From Acidobacteriota bacterium (GTDB taxonomy: Bacteria > Acidobacteriota > Vicinamibacteria > Vicinamibacterales > UBA8438), in the NCBI GenBank assembly GCA_002726085.1, contig PBRZ01000109.1:1-35022 (forward strand): a stretch of DNA of 35,022 nucleotides, given 5' to 3'. The notes below the pieces were generated by a model. That model saw nothing but the letters and a program-made list of their open reading frames with translations, did not search any database and was not told where the DNA came from. Made by a program: the position numbers and the translations under genes. Positions 1 through 7,944 of this stretch are shown in pieces. Within the stretch, counting starts at the first letter, position 1, and each line of letters opens with the position of its first letter.

Positions 1-789
1 GACACCGAAGCGGTGTTCATGACCTTGCCGGACCTGGTCGCCGCTGAAGTGGGTCCCGCGCTGGTGGCGCGCGGGCTGCGGGTGTTCGATCTCTCCGGCA
101 CGTTTCGGCTGAGGGACCCGGGACAACGCCAGCGCTGGTACCCGGCCACCCCGGATCTCGCGACTCCGGCCGTGTATGGCTTGACCGAGCACTATCGAGC
201 GGCGCTTCCCGACGCGCGGCTGGTCGCCTGCCCAGGGTGCTACCCGACGGCAGCGGTGCTGGCGCTCCGGCCACTGACCGACGCCGGTCTGCTCGAGGGT
301 GACGTCATCGTCGACGCCAAGTCGGGTATCTCTGGCGCCGGCAAGACGCCGTCCGAGCGCACACACTTCTCGGAGTGTCATGGCAGTGTCGCCGCCTACG
401 GCCTCTTCGCACACCGGCATGGCGCCGAGATCGAGCAGGAGCTCGAGCGAACGGTGACGTTTACGCCACATCTCGTCCCACTGGACCGGGGCATCCTCGA
501 AACGATCTACGTGCGCGTACGCCCGGACGTCAACGAGACGATGGTCGCGGCTGCGCTCGAGCTGGCCTACGCGGCTGCGCCGTTCGTCCGGCTCACCGGC
601 GGCGCCCTGCCTGAAATCAAGCATGTCACGCACACTAACTTCTGCGACATCGGGTGGAAGCTCGACGCCGGTTCGCGACGGCTGGTACTCATCGCCTGTC
701 TGGACAACCTCGTCAAGGGGGCGGCCGGTCAGGCACTGCAGAACCTGAACGTCGCATTCGGGCTGGACGAGACGACCGGGCTGACATGA
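1..789 (+). CDS. argC: N-acetyl-gamma-glutamyl-phosphate reductase, 5'-truncated by window edge
   Basis: ArgC catalyses the third step of arginine synthesis, NADPH-dependent reduction of N-acetyl-glutamyl phosphate to the semialdehyde. The reading frame is open from base 1, so the gene starts upstream; about 80 N-terminal residues, including the Rossmann nucleotide-binding loop, are outside the window compared with the usual ~340 residues. Visible are the active-site cysteine in VACPGCYPTA (bases ~226-255), the stretch GISGAGKTPSERTHF, and the catalytic histidine region AHRHGAEIEQE. The internal GTG at base 13 is not a credible start because conserved sequence continues upstream of it. The stop codon overlaps the argB start (ATGA), implying translational coupling. 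Identification is firm; only the true start is unknown. Confidence 0.95.
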   Translation, partial: DTEAVFMTLPDLVAAEVGPALVARGLRVFDLSGTFRLRDPGQRQRWYPATPDLATPAVYGLTEHYRAALPDARLVACPGCYPTAAVLALRPLTDAGLLEGDVIVDAKSGISGAGKTPSERTHFSECHGSVAAYGLFAHRHGAEIEQELERTVTFTPHLVPLDRGILETIYVRVRPDVNETMVAAALELAYAAAPFVRLTGGALPEIKHVTHTNFCDIGWKLDAGSRRLVLIACLDNLVKGAAGQALQNLNVAFGLDETTGLT

Positions 790-1583
790 CGGGGGCTGCG
801 CGCGGGGTCGTGCTGAAGCTCGGCGGCGAGCTCCTGGAGGACGCGGACGGGCGCCGTGACATCGCCACGGCGATTCGCCGTCTCGCGTCACGGGCCCCGC
901 TCGTCGTTGTGCACGGCGGTGGGCGAGAGGTCGACACGGACATGGCTGCCCTGGGGATATCCAAGCGGGCGGTAGATGGACTCCGGCTGACCGACGCGGC
1001 CACCCTCGACGTTGTAGTCGGCGTGCTTGCAGGCCGGGTCAACACACGGCTCGTGGCTGCGGCCAGGGTCGCCGGGGTGCCGGCCGTCGGGCTGACGGCC
1101 GCCGACGCCGGCGTCTCCTCGGTGCAGCGGGCGGAACCGTATACGGCGGCGGACGGCACAATCGTCGACCTGGGTTTCGTCGGACAGCCAACCGGCGCCG
1201 ACGAACCCGAGTTGCTGAACCAGCTCTGTCAGGCGGACCTCGTGCCGATCGTGGCCAGCATCGGCGCCGACAGCGGGGGACAGTTGCTCAACGTGAACGC
1301 CGATACGCTGGCCGGGCATCTCGCGGCGCGTCTTGGCGCTGCCCGTCTGTTGATCGCCGGCGGCACGCCCGGCGTGTTGGACGAGCACGACCGGACAATC
1401 CCGTCGATGAGCCTGGACCTACTTCATGGATTTCTCGTCGATGGTCGGGCCAGCGCCGGGATGGTCGCCAAACTTATCGCGTGTCGCGAAGCCCGTCGCG
1501 CCGGTGTGGACCGGGTCGACATCGTCACCGGCAAACACACCGACGACCTGGACACGACCGCGGGTACCATGATCGGAGATTGA
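786..1583 (+). CDS. argB: Acetylglutamate kinase
   Basis: ArgB phosphorylates N-acetylglutamate, the second step of arginine synthesis and often the target of arginine feedback. The 265-residue protein has the usual family length. It opens with VLKLGGELLED (phosphate-binding Lys and Gly-rich loop), followed by VVVHGGGREVD, GLRLTD, and LNVNADTLAGHLA with GGTPGVLD near the ATP site. The ATG at 786 overlaps the argC stop as ATGA. An upstream in-frame GTG at 654 would add 44 residues lying inside argC and unlike the family, so it was rejected. The N-terminus lacks the long extension seen in arginine-sensitive enzymes, hinting at, but not proving, weak feedback control at this step. Confidence 0.95.
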   Translation: MTGAARGVVLKLGGELLEDADGRRDIATAIRRLASRAPLVVVHGGGREVDTDMAALGISKRAVDGLRLTDAATLDVVVGVLAGRVNTRLVAAARVAGVPAVGLTAADAGVSSVQRAEPYTAADGTIVDLGFVGQPTGADEPELLNQLCQADLVPIVASIGADSGGQLLNVNADTLAGHLAARLGAARLLIAGGTPGVLDEHDRTIPSMSLDLLHGFLVDGRASAGMVAKLIACREARRAGVDRVDIVTGKHTDDLDTTAGTMIGD

Positions 1584-1593
1584 GAGAAGCAGG

Positions 1594-2787
1594 ATGGCTA
1601 CAGAGGAACAGGACATACAGGCGGTAGAGGCGGAGCATCTGCTGCAAGTCTACAAACGGGTGCCGATCGTGCTCACCCGCGGCAAGGGGAGCTATGTCTA
1701 CGACACTGAGGACCGCCCCTATCTGGACTTCCTCTCCGGAATCGGCGTCGCTTCGCTGGGACACGCGCATCCAGGGCTGGCGGCCGCCGTAGCCGACCAG
1801 GCCAGAACGTTGCTTCACACATCCAATCTGTACTACCACCCATTTCAGGGGCAGCTCGGCCGGAGGCTGGCGGCGCTGTCCGGTCTCCCGCGCGCCTTTT
1901 TCTGCAACAGCGGCGCCGAGGCAGTGGAGGGCTGCCTGAAGTTCGCCCGGCGGTACTGGCACACACGCGGCGAAACCGCGCGTACCCGAATCGTTGCGCT
2001 GGAACGGTCGTTTCACGGCCGCACCTTCGGAGCCCTGTCGACAACCTGGGAACCCCGCTATCGCGCGCCATTCGAGCCGCTTCTCGAGGGCGTCGCGTTC
2101 GTCTCGCCGACGGACCCGGACGCGCTCGACACGGCGGTCGGCTCCGACGTGGCCGCTATCATCCTCGAGCCGATCCAGGGCGAAGGTGGAGTCTGGCCAT
2201 TGTCCCCGGAGTTCGTCGCTGCTGTCACGGCGGCGTGCGAACGTACCGGCACCTTGTTGATTGCCGACGAGATCCAGTGCGGACTGGGTCGGACCGGCGC
2301 ACCGTTTCACTCGGCGACCGTGGGTCTGCATCCAGACCTGATGGCCCTCGGGAAGGCATTGGGTGCGGGAGTTCCGATTGGAGCGATCCTGATGAGTCAG
2401 GACGTGGCGGATGCGATCTCGCCAGGTGACCACGGCACGACCTATGGTGGAAACCTGCTGGCCTGCCGGGCAGCGCTGGTGTTCCTCGACGCAATGGAAC
2501 ACGGCGGTCTGGACCGGGTGCGAGTTGCCGGGACGCGACTGGCAGCCGGGCTCCGAGCACTAGCGACCCGGCATCCCGTGATCACGGACGTCCGCGGAGC
2601 TGGGCTCATGCGCGGCCTCGAGATGACCGTCGAGGCGGCCACGCGGGTCGTCGACGGCGCGTTGGCCCATCGACTTCTGGTCAACCGGGCCGCCGGGCGG
2701 GTGGTACGGATGCTCCCGCCGCTGACCGTGTCCGACGAAGAGATCGATGAGGGGCTGCAAATTCTGGACGCGGTGCTCGGCGAGTAG
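1594..2787 (+). CDS. argD: Acetylornithine aminotransferase
   Basis: This class-III PLP aminotransferase converts N-acetylglutamate semialdehyde to N-acetylornithine. The 397-residue protein has the usual length. Visible hallmarks are FLSGIGVASLGHAHP near the N-terminus, FCNSGAEAVEGCLKFAR (~103-119), the PLP-ring Asp in LLIADEIQCGLGRTG (Asp225), and the Schiff-base lysine in LMALGKALGAGVPIG (Lys254). It begins 10 bases after argB, with a GAAGCAGG-type ribosome site just upstream of ATG 1594. In some bacteria ArgD also acts in lysine synthesis as succinyldiaminopimelate aminotransferase. That dual role is possible here but not visible in the sequence. Confidence 0.95.
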   Translation: MATEEQDIQAVEAEHLLQVYKRVPIVLTRGKGSYVYDTEDRPYLDFLSGIGVASLGHAHPGLAAAVADQARTLLHTSNLYYHPFQGQLGRRLAALSGLPRAFFCNSGAEAVEGCLKFARRYWHTRGETARTRIVALERSFHGRTFGALSTTWEPRYRAPFEPLLEGVAFVSPTDPDALDTAVGSDVAAIILEPIQGEGGVWPLSPEFVAAVTAACERTGTLLIADEIQCGLGRTGAPFHSATVGLHPDLMALGKALGAGVPIGAILMSQDVADAISPGDHGTTYGGNLLACRAALVFLDAMEHGGLDRVRVAGTRLAAGLRALATRHPVITDVRGAGLMRGLEMTVEAATRVVDGALAHRLLVNRAAGRVVRMLPPLTVSDEEIDEGLQILDAVLGE

Positions 2788-3353
2788 TGGCGATGGTCCA
2801 GACGCAGACCTCGACGCCCAGACACACAGCCCGCAACCGGGCCTCGGCGGCCGTCTCGGTCACGATCCGGCCGGCCGAACGGCCTGACGCGGACGCCATC
2901 AGCCAGCTCGTCACTGCCAACGTCGGTCTCGGACATCTTTTGCCGCGCACACCGCAGGAAATCGTACGGCATGTGCCCCGGTTTCTGGTCGCGGCACGCG
3001 ACGACACCGTGCTTGGGTGCGGAGAGCTGGCACCGCTCAGCGACACCCTGTCGGAGGTCCGGTCGCTGGTAGTGGCCGCTGGATCACGCGGCGGCGGTAT
3101 CGGCACGGCCGTTCTGAGAGCGCTCGTCGCTGGCGCCCGACAGGAGGGCGTGCCGCGGCTGTGTGCATTCACGCACGTGCCGCACTCCTTCGTCGCACTC
3201 GGTTTTTCGATCGTGCCGCACACCTGGCTGCCGGAGAAGATCATGACGGACTGCCAGGGGTGTGAGTGGTTCCGACGCTGCGAGCAGTACGCGGTCGTCA
3301 TCGAGCTCGGTTGGGGCCAGAGCGGACCGCGCGGCACCGCGAGGACAATCTGA
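2787..3353 (+). CDS. argA: GNAT-type N-acetylglutamate synthase (short ArgA)
   Basis: A 188-residue GNAT acetyltransferase inserted between argD and argJ. The fold is visible in VTIRPAERPDADAISQLV (start of the domain), VEVRSLVV-like strand SEVRSLVVAAGSRGGGIGTAVLRAL (acetyl-CoA P-loop, GSRGGGIGTAV), and LGFSIVPHTWLPEKI. The C-terminal part DCQGCEWFRRCEQYAVVIEL carries a C-x2-C-x5-C cysteine cluster and resembles the short stand-alone glutamate N-acetyltransferases of the mycobacterial Rv2747 type. Together with its place in the arg operon, this points to priming of the pathway by acetyl-CoA-dependent acetylation of glutamate. Start choice is uncertain: GTG 2787 overlaps the argD stop, while ATG 2793 is two codons in. 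It is distinct from the E. coli ArgA kinase-GNAT fusion. The function is inferred from family resemblance and context. Confidence 0.8.
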   Translation: MAMVQTQTSTPRHTARNRASAAVSVTIRPAERPDADAISQLVTANVGLGHLLPRTPQEIVRHVPRFLVAARDDTVLGCGELAPLSDTLSEVRSLVVAAGSRGGGIGTAVLRALVAGARQEGVPRLCAFTHVPHSFVALGFSIVPHTWLPEKIMTDCQGCEWFRRCEQYAVVIELGWGQSGPRGTARTI

Positions 3354-4555
3354 TGGTTGAGAGCATGCCAGGCGGCATCACCGCAGCGGCGGGCTTCGAG
3401 GCGGCCGGCGTCGCCTGTGGTATCAAGGCGTCGGGGCTTGATCTCGCGCTGATCGTCGCCACCCCTCCAGCGCGCGCGGCCGGCATCTTCACGACGAACC
3501 TGGCCGTGGCGGCGCCCGTTGTGGTGACACGGGAACATCTTCGGCGGTCGAAGGGCACCGCAGCGGCCATCGTAGTCAACAGCGGCTGCGCGAACGCCTG
3601 CACCGGCGAGCAGGGGCTCCGAGCGGCCCACACGATGGCAACCGACACGGCCCACCTCGTCGGGTGTTCGGAGGATCAGGTCCTCGTCTCGTCTACCGGC
3701 GTGATTGGCGAACAGCTGGATGGCGCGAAGTTGACCCAGGGCATCACGCAGGCGGCCGGAGCGCTGGGCCGGGACGGGCACCAAGCGGCGGCCGAGGCGA
3801 TCATGACGACCGACCCGTGGGCAAAGGAAGCGGCGGTTCGCGCCACGACACCCGCCGGTGTGTTCCATGTGGGTGGCATGGCCAAGGGCGCCGGCATGAT
3901 CGAGCCCAACATGGCCACCATGCTCGCGTTTCTGACTACAGACGCCGCGGTGGAGCCGGTCCCGCTGCAACGCGCCTTGGCTGACGCCGCCGCCGACACG
4001 TTCAACGCCATCACGGTCGACGGGGAAACCTCGACCAACGACATGGTCTTGCTGCTGGCCGGCAGCCGCTCCGGGGTTCACATTGACGACACCGGTTACC
4101 CGGCGTTCGTCGACGCGCTCCAGGCCGTGTGTCGGGAGCTTGCGCTCGCCATAGTCAAGGGGGGTGAAGGAGCCACCAAGCTGATCGCCATCACCGTCAC
4201 CGGCGCGCGCTCGATCGCCGAGGCCAGGCAGACGGCACGCGCCATCGCCAACTCGCCACTGGTAAAGACGGCGGTGCACGGAGGCGATCCCAACTGGGGC
4301 CGCCTAGTGGCGGTTGCCGGACGAGCCGGGGTCGAATTCGACCTCGCACATGCGCGAGTTCGTGTCGGCGAGGTCGAGCTCTTCGGTGACGAACAGATCT
4401 TCGCCGACCGGGAACCGGCCGCCGCCGAACATCTGAGCGGGACCGAGGTGGAGATCGGGGTCGACGTCGGGACCGGCGGCACCGGTAGCGCCACGGTGTG
4501 GACCTGTGACCTCAGCGCCGAATACGTTCACATCAACGCGGACTACAGAACGTAA
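3353..4555 (+). CDS. argJ: Bifunctional glutamate N-acetyltransferase / ornithine acetyltransferase
   Basis: ArgJ transfers the acetyl group from N-acetylornithine back to glutamate, giving the cyclic version of the pathway. The 400-residue precursor has the usual length. The self-cleavage site is plain: KGAGMIEPNMATML, where the Ala188-Thr189 bond is cut and Thr189 becomes the nucleophile of the beta chain. Also visible are GIFTTNLAVAAPV, VVNSGCANACTG, STGVIGE, NAITVDGETSTND and GGDPNWGRL, all family signatures. ATG 3353 overlaps the preceding stop as TGATG and gives the family N-terminus PGGITAAAGF; an upstream in-frame start at 3266 would lie wholly inside the acetyltransferase gene. With an ArgA-type enzyme beside it, ArgJ may act mainly in recycling. 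Confidence 0.95.
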   Translation: MVESMPGGITAAAGFEAAGVACGIKASGLDLALIVATPPARAAGIFTTNLAVAAPVVVTREHLRRSKGTAAAIVVNSGCANACTGEQGLRAAHTMATDTAHLVGCSEDQVLVSSTGVIGEQLDGAKLTQGITQAAGALGRDGHQAAAEAIMTTDPWAKEAAVRATTPAGVFHVGGMAKGAGMIEPNMATMLAFLTTDAAVEPVPLQRALADAAADTFNAITVDGETSTNDMVLLLAGSRSGVHIDDTGYPAFVDALQAVCRELALAIVKGGEGATKLIAITVTGARSIAEARQTARAIANSPLVKTAVHGGDPNWGRLVAVAGRAGVEFDLAHARVRVGEVELFGDEQIFADREPAAAEHLSGTEVEIGVDVGTGGTGSATVWTCDLSAEYVHINADYRT

Positions 4556-5496
4556 TGCCGGGTCGCACTTTTCTGTCGGTGCTGGACCTCTCACCCGAGG
4601 CGCTCGAAACCTGTCTCGGGCTGGCCGCGCGGTTGAAGCGGGAGCGCCATCTCGGCGCTGACGCGCCGACGGCGCGGGCCCTGGCCGGGCACTCGCTTGC
4701 GCTGCTATTTGACAAGCCGTCGCTGCGAACCAGGACCGGCTTCGAGATCGCAATGCGGGAGCTGGGCGGCCACGTTACTTGTCCGCCGTCGGCCGACGCC
4801 CTCGGCACGCGCGAACCCCTGGCGGATGTGGCCCGCACACTCGAGCGGTGGGCATCGGTGGCGGCAGTCCGCACCTTCGAGCAGGCGCGGCTGCATGAGT
4901 TCGTCGAGGCCACCACACGACTGCGCATCGTGAACGCCTTGACCAATGAGGAGCACCCGTGTCAGGCGCTGGCCGACTGCCTGACCGTGCACGAGCGATG
5001 CGGGGCAGTGACGGGTCGCACACTGGCGTATGTCGGCGACGGCAACAACGTCGCAACCTCGCTGACCCATGCGGCCATGATGCTGGGTCTGAACCTCCGG
5101 CTGGCATCGCCCGAGGGATTTGCCCTGTCGGATGCCACGCTGGCCGCGGCCCGCCAGGTGGCCCGTCATGGCGCCGAGGTCGTACAGTATCAGGATCCGG
5201 TCGAAGCGGTTCGGGGTGCCGACGCGGTGTATGCCGACGTCTGGACCTCGATGGGACAGGAGACGGACGCAACCCGTCGGCGCGCCGCGTTCCAGGGATT
5301 TCGAGTCACCCGCGCACTGATGGCCAAGGCCAACGACGATGCCTTCTTCATGCACTGTCTGCCGGCGCACCGCGGCGAAGAGGTCGAGGAAGAGGTGCTC
5401 GAGGGCCCTCGCTCCGTGGTGTTCGACCAGGCGGAAAACCGACTTCACACACAGAAGGCGCTGCTACTGATGATGCTGGAAGGCGTCGGAATCTGA
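4555..5496 (+). CDS. argF: Ornithine carbamoyltransferase
   Basis: ArgF makes citrulline from ornithine and carbamoyl phosphate. The 313-residue protein is full length. The carbamoyl-phosphate loop is FDKPSLRTRTGFEIAM (SxRTR at 56-60, with Leu in place of the commoner Thr), followed by EEHPCQALAD (134-137), the SMG ornithine loop in DVWTSMGQETD, and FMHCLPAHRGEEV with Cys268 in the HCLP motif. The SMG loop and HCLP favour ornithine rather than N-acetylornithine as substrate. The start overlaps the argJ stop as TAATG. It is the last gene of the operon in this window; argG, argH and argR are not present and must lie elsewhere. The downstream purE is convergent, 2 bp away. Confidence 0.95.
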   Translation: MPGRTFLSVLDLSPEALETCLGLAARLKRERHLGADAPTARALAGHSLALLFDKPSLRTRTGFEIAMRELGGHVTCPPSADALGTREPLADVARTLERWASVAAVRTFEQARLHEFVEATTRLRIVNALTNEEHPCQALADCLTVHERCGAVTGRTLAYVGDGNNVATSLTHAAMMLGLNLRLASPEGFALSDATLAAARQVARHGAEVVQYQDPVEAVRGADAVYADVWTSMGQETDATRRRAAFQGFRVTRALMAKANDDAFFMHCLPAHRGEEVEEEVLEGPRSVVFDQAENRLHTQKALLLMMLEGVGI

Positions 5497-5498
5497 TC

Positions 5499-5993
5499 CT
5501 ACGAATCTAACTCCGCGGCTGCCTGCTCGACCTTGTCGGCAAGCCCACGCCGGTAGTCGTCCAGGCGCCCCCGAAGCTCCGGGTCACCCACCGCGAGGAT
5601 CTGCGCCGCCAGCACTGCGGCGTTTGTCGCGCCCGCCTTCCCGACAGCGACCGTGGCCACCGGGATGCCCGGTGGCATCTGGACTGTCGACAACAGTGCA
5701 TCGAACCCGCCCAGCGGCGACGAGTCGATCGGCACACCGATCACCGGGAGGGCCGTATGCGCCGCGACCACACCGGCCAGATGCGCGGCGGCGCCCGCGC
5801 CGACCACGAAGACCTTGACGCCGCGACCCAGCGCCTCGTCCATCACGCGCCGCACGCGGTCCGGAGATCGATGGGCGGATGCCACTGTCATGTCGCATGT
5901 GATTCCGAGGTCGTGCAGCGTGCGGACCGTGTTCGCCATCACGCTGGCATCAGACCCGGATCCCATCAAGACCTGCACCTGCAAATCACCCAT
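5499..5993 (-). CDS. purE: N5-carboxyaminoimidazole ribonucleotide mutase
   Basis: PurE class I rearranges N5-CAIR to CAIR in purine synthesis. The 164-residue protein has the usual length. Motifs: VLMGSGSDASVM at the N-terminus (phosphate binding), VASAHRSPDRV with the catalytic histidine of the SAHRxP motif, GAGAAAHLAGVVAAHT, and GVPIDSSPLGGFDALLSTVQMPPGIPVATVAVG. ATG 5993 gives the family start MGDLQVQVLMG. A longer open frame extending upstream to 6230 runs inside purD and was rejected. The start overlaps the 3' end of purD by 8 bases, so the two are probably co-translated. The partner purK, normally needed with class I PurE, is not in this window. Confidence 0.94.
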   Translation of the reverse strand: MGDLQVQVLMGSGSDASVMANTVRTLHDLGITCDMTVASAHRSPDRVRRVMDEALGRGVKVFVVGAGAAAHLAGVVAAHTALPVIGVPIDSSPLGGFDALLSTVQMPPGIPVATVAVGKAGATNAAVLAAQILAVGDPELRGRLDDYRRGLADKVEQAAAELDS

Positions 5994-7368
5994 CGCGACC
6001 CGCCTCCCCGCGCCCCATGCCGTCAGAACCGAAGCTGGCGAAGCCCTCCGGCTTCCTCCTGTCTCCAGTCTCCTGACTCCTATCTCCTGGGACACTCCGT
6101 AAAGCCTTGCGTCCGATGTCGGTCCGCACCTGCTTCCGCGCAAACCTAATGCGTGCCTCGGCGGCGTAGGCGCGTTCGATCGCCTCGGCGATGTCGACAC
6201 CGCTGCCGACCGCCGTGAGCACCCGACCACCCGTGGTCACCACCGTGTCATCCCGCACCTCGGTGCCGGCATGGAAGATCAGCACCCCCTCGAGCCCCGA
6301 CGCATCGTCGAGCCCCTCAATCGGCTCGCCGGTCTCATAGGACCCGGGATACCCACCCGAGGCGAGCACCACCCCGACGTGCGGTTCCCCGGTCTGGTCG
6401 CACGAGGTCGTCTCGAGCGCTCCGCGCGCGGCCGCCTCGAGCAGTGGCGCCAGATCGTCACGCACCATCGGAAGGACGACCTGCGCCTCGGGGTCGCCCA
6501 GTCGGACGTTGAACTCGATCACCCGGGGTCCATCGGCCGTGAGCATCAGTCCGACATACAGGAATCCCCGATACGGGTGTCCTTCGCCGGCTAGGCCATC
6601 GAGGACCGGGTCGACGATTTCGCGTCTGATGCGACGCTCGACGTCCGGAGTCACGAGCGGGCTCGGCGCGAACGCTCCCATTCCGCCGGTGTTTGGCCCG
6701 ACGTCACCATCGAAGGCACGCTTGTGATCCTGCGCAGTCGGCAAGCCAACCGCCTGCCGCCCATCGCAGATCGCAAAGAACGAAGCCTCTTCACCGACAA
6801 GGCACTCCTCGATCACAACCCGGTGTCCGGCCGCACCAAACCGGTGGTCGAGCATCGCGTCACGCACCGCCTGCTCGGCCGCGGCGCGGTCGGGCGCAAC
6901 GGTCACGCCCTTCCCCGCCGCCAGGCCATCGGCCTTGATGACAACGGGAAAACCGAACTCCGGCCCCGCCACCGCAGCGAGGGCCTCATCCGCCCGATCG
7001 CACACGCGGAACCGAGCGCTGGGCACGTCGTGGCGGGCCATGAAGTCCTTCGCGAAGGCCTTGCTCGACTCGAGTTGCGCAGCGACGCGGCTCGGGCCGA
7101 AGAGCAACCGGTCACGCGCCGCAAACAGGTCCTGCACCCCAAGCGCCAACGGCAACTCCGGCCCGATGACGGTGAGATCGGCCGCCTCGCCGTCGGCGAG
7201 CGCAAGAATGGCCGCCGGGTCCGACACGTCGAGCGCGTGCCGGCGCGCGACCTGTCTCGAACCGGCATTGCCCGGCGCGCATACGACCTCGCCGACACCG
7301 GGCTCGCGGCCGAGCTTCCAGGCCAGGGCGTGCTCGCGCGCGCCGCTTCCGACGACCAAAATCTTCAT
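5986..7368 (-). CDS. purD: Phosphoribosylamine-glycine ligase with repeat-derived C-terminal tail
   Basis: PurD (GAR synthetase) is an ATP-grasp ligase joining phosphoribosylamine and glycine. The frame opens with MKILVVGSGAREHALAWKL, followed by GPELPLALG, the ATP-grasp lid VIKADGLAAGKGV, GPNTGGMGAFAPSP and the metal-binding stretch EFNVRLGDPEAQ. The family body ends near RTDIGRKAL at about residue 423. It is followed by a 37-residue tail (to residue 460) that is encoded by a dispersed heptamer repeat (6036-6090) and adjoining bases; this tail is not part of the known fold. ATG 7368 was chosen because MKILVVGSG is the canonical start; 98 upstream in-frame codons are unlike any family member. 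It overlaps purE by 8 bases. Confidence 0.95.
   Translation of the reverse strand: MKILVVGSGAREHALAWKLGREPGVGEVVCAPGNAGSRQVARRHALDVSDPAAILALADGEAADLTVIGPELPLALGVQDLFAARDRLLFGPSRVAAQLESSKAFAKDFMARHDVPSARFRVCDRADEALAAVAGPEFGFPVVIKADGLAAGKGVTVAPDRAAAEQAVRDAMLDHRFGAAGHRVVIEECLVGEEASFFAICDGRQAVGLPTAQDHKRAFDGDVGPNTGGMGAFAPSPLVTPDVERRIRREIVDPVLDGLAGEGHPYRGFLYVGLMLTADGPRVIEFNVRLGDPEAQVVLPMVRDDLAPLLEAAARGALETTSCDQTGEPHVGVVLASGGYPGSYETGEPIEGLDDASGLEGVLIFHAGTEVRDDTVVTTGGRVLTAVGSGVDIAEAIERAYAAEARIRFARKQVRTDIGRKALRSVPGDRSQETGDRRKPEGFASFGSDGMGRGEAGRDG
6036..6090 (+). repeat. Heptamer repeat element, copy 1 (inside purD 3' end)
   Basis: The 26-base head 6036-6061 is identical to 14228-14253 and contains the hairpin GAAGCC-CTCC-GGCTTC. 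It is followed by about five 7-bp units of the form CTYCTGN: CTCCTGT, CTCCAGT, CTCCTGA, CTCCTAT, CTCCTGG. The copy lies in the coding sequence of purD, antisense to it, and supplies most of its extra C-terminal tail. Confidence 0.85.
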
Positions 7369-7542
7369 CGGCAACAACTGGATGTCTTCTCGTTCAGCAG
7401 CGCCAACGTGCTGGCGGCAACGGCCGTTGACGGCACCGCGCGTTCCGCCTAGAATATTTGTTTGTCCCGTTTCAGGAACAGGGTGCCGGTGGAGTCGTGG
7501 CCCATCTCCACTCAGCCCCGCCTGGGGGCGCCCCGTTTCAAA

Positions 7543-7571
7543 TTTCAACGGGCGCAAGGGAAGACTAGCAT
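7543..7571 (+). promoter_or_regulatory. Possible sigma-70 promoter of rpsU
   Basis: TTTCAA (7543-7548) and TAGCAT (7566-7571) are separated by 17 bases, upstream of rpsU in the 296-base divergent gap between purD and rpsU. The match is moderate. I saw nothing else convincing in this gap, and no clear promoter for purD. Confidence 0.3.
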
Positions 7572-7647
7572 ACTCGCTCGGCGACCCCGACCGCCCGTCA
7601 CACGGGGTCTTCAACGCGTCATCGAAGACGGGTCGCTCACCGCGCAA

Positions 7648-7655
7648 GGGAGGTG
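7648..7655 (+). promoter_or_regulatory. Ribosome binding site deciding the rpsU start
   Basis: GGGAGGTG complements the anti-Shine-Dalgarno sequence and lies about 9 bases before TTG 7665. Because it overlaps the competing GTG 7653, it supports TTG initiation. Confidence 0.6.
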
Positions 7656-7664
7656 GCAACAAGT

Positions 7665-7862
7665 TTGGCTGAAGTCAAGGTGCAAGAGGGCGAATCGATC
7701 GAAGGCGCGCTACGCCGTTTCAAGCGCAAGGTCCAGCAGGAAGACATCATCAAGGACATCAAAAAGCATTCGTACTATCTGAAGCCGGCTGACAAGCGCC
7801 GTGCGAAGCAGGCGTTGGCGCGTAAACGGTCCCGAAAGAAGCAACGCCGGGATACCGACTGA
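7665..7862 (+). CDS. rpsU: Small ribosomal subunit protein bS21
   Basis: A 65-residue, strongly basic ribosomal protein of the 30S platform, involved in translation initiation. The sequence AEVKVQEGESIEGALRRFKRK, then IKKHSYYLKPADKRR and a Lys/Arg-rich tail, is typical of bS21. I chose TTG 7665 as the start. It gives the family N-terminus (M)AEVKV and sits about 9 bases after a strong ribosome site, GGGAGGTG (7648-7655). The in-frame GTG at 7653 overlaps that ribosome site and would add four residues. It stands alone between purD (divergent) and a STAS gene. Confidence 0.93.
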   Translation: MAEVKVQEGESIEGALRRFKRKVQQEDIIKDIKKHSYYLKPADKRRAKQALARKRSRKKQRRDTD

Positions 7863-7915
7863 ATCCCGCAGCGCGTCGCGGATGCATGCGGGGTCGCGTC
7901 GCCGAAACGGTTTAT

Positions 7916-7944
7916 TTGACAGTTCGCGGGGTTCATAGTACGGT
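7916..7944 (+). promoter_or_regulatory. Sigma-70-like promoter of the STAS gene
   Basis: A perfect -35 TTGACA (7916-7921), a 17-base spacer, and TACGGT (7939-7944), which keeps the key T, A and final T of the -10 box. Transcription would start near 7951, leaving a leader of about 88 bases before ATG 8039. The leader has short inverted repeats (GAAGC...GCTTC and CGTT...AACG) but no riboswitch I recognise. Confidence 0.55.

Noticed and set aside
13-789. GTG at base 13 as the argC start
   Set aside because: The family sequence continues in frame to base 1 (DTEAVFMTLP), so the gene is cut by the window edge.
2681-4279. A 532-codon open frame on the minus strand
   Set aside because: It runs antisense through the NAGS and argJ genes, has Arg/His-rich composition and no motif. 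It is a shadow of GC-rich codon use.
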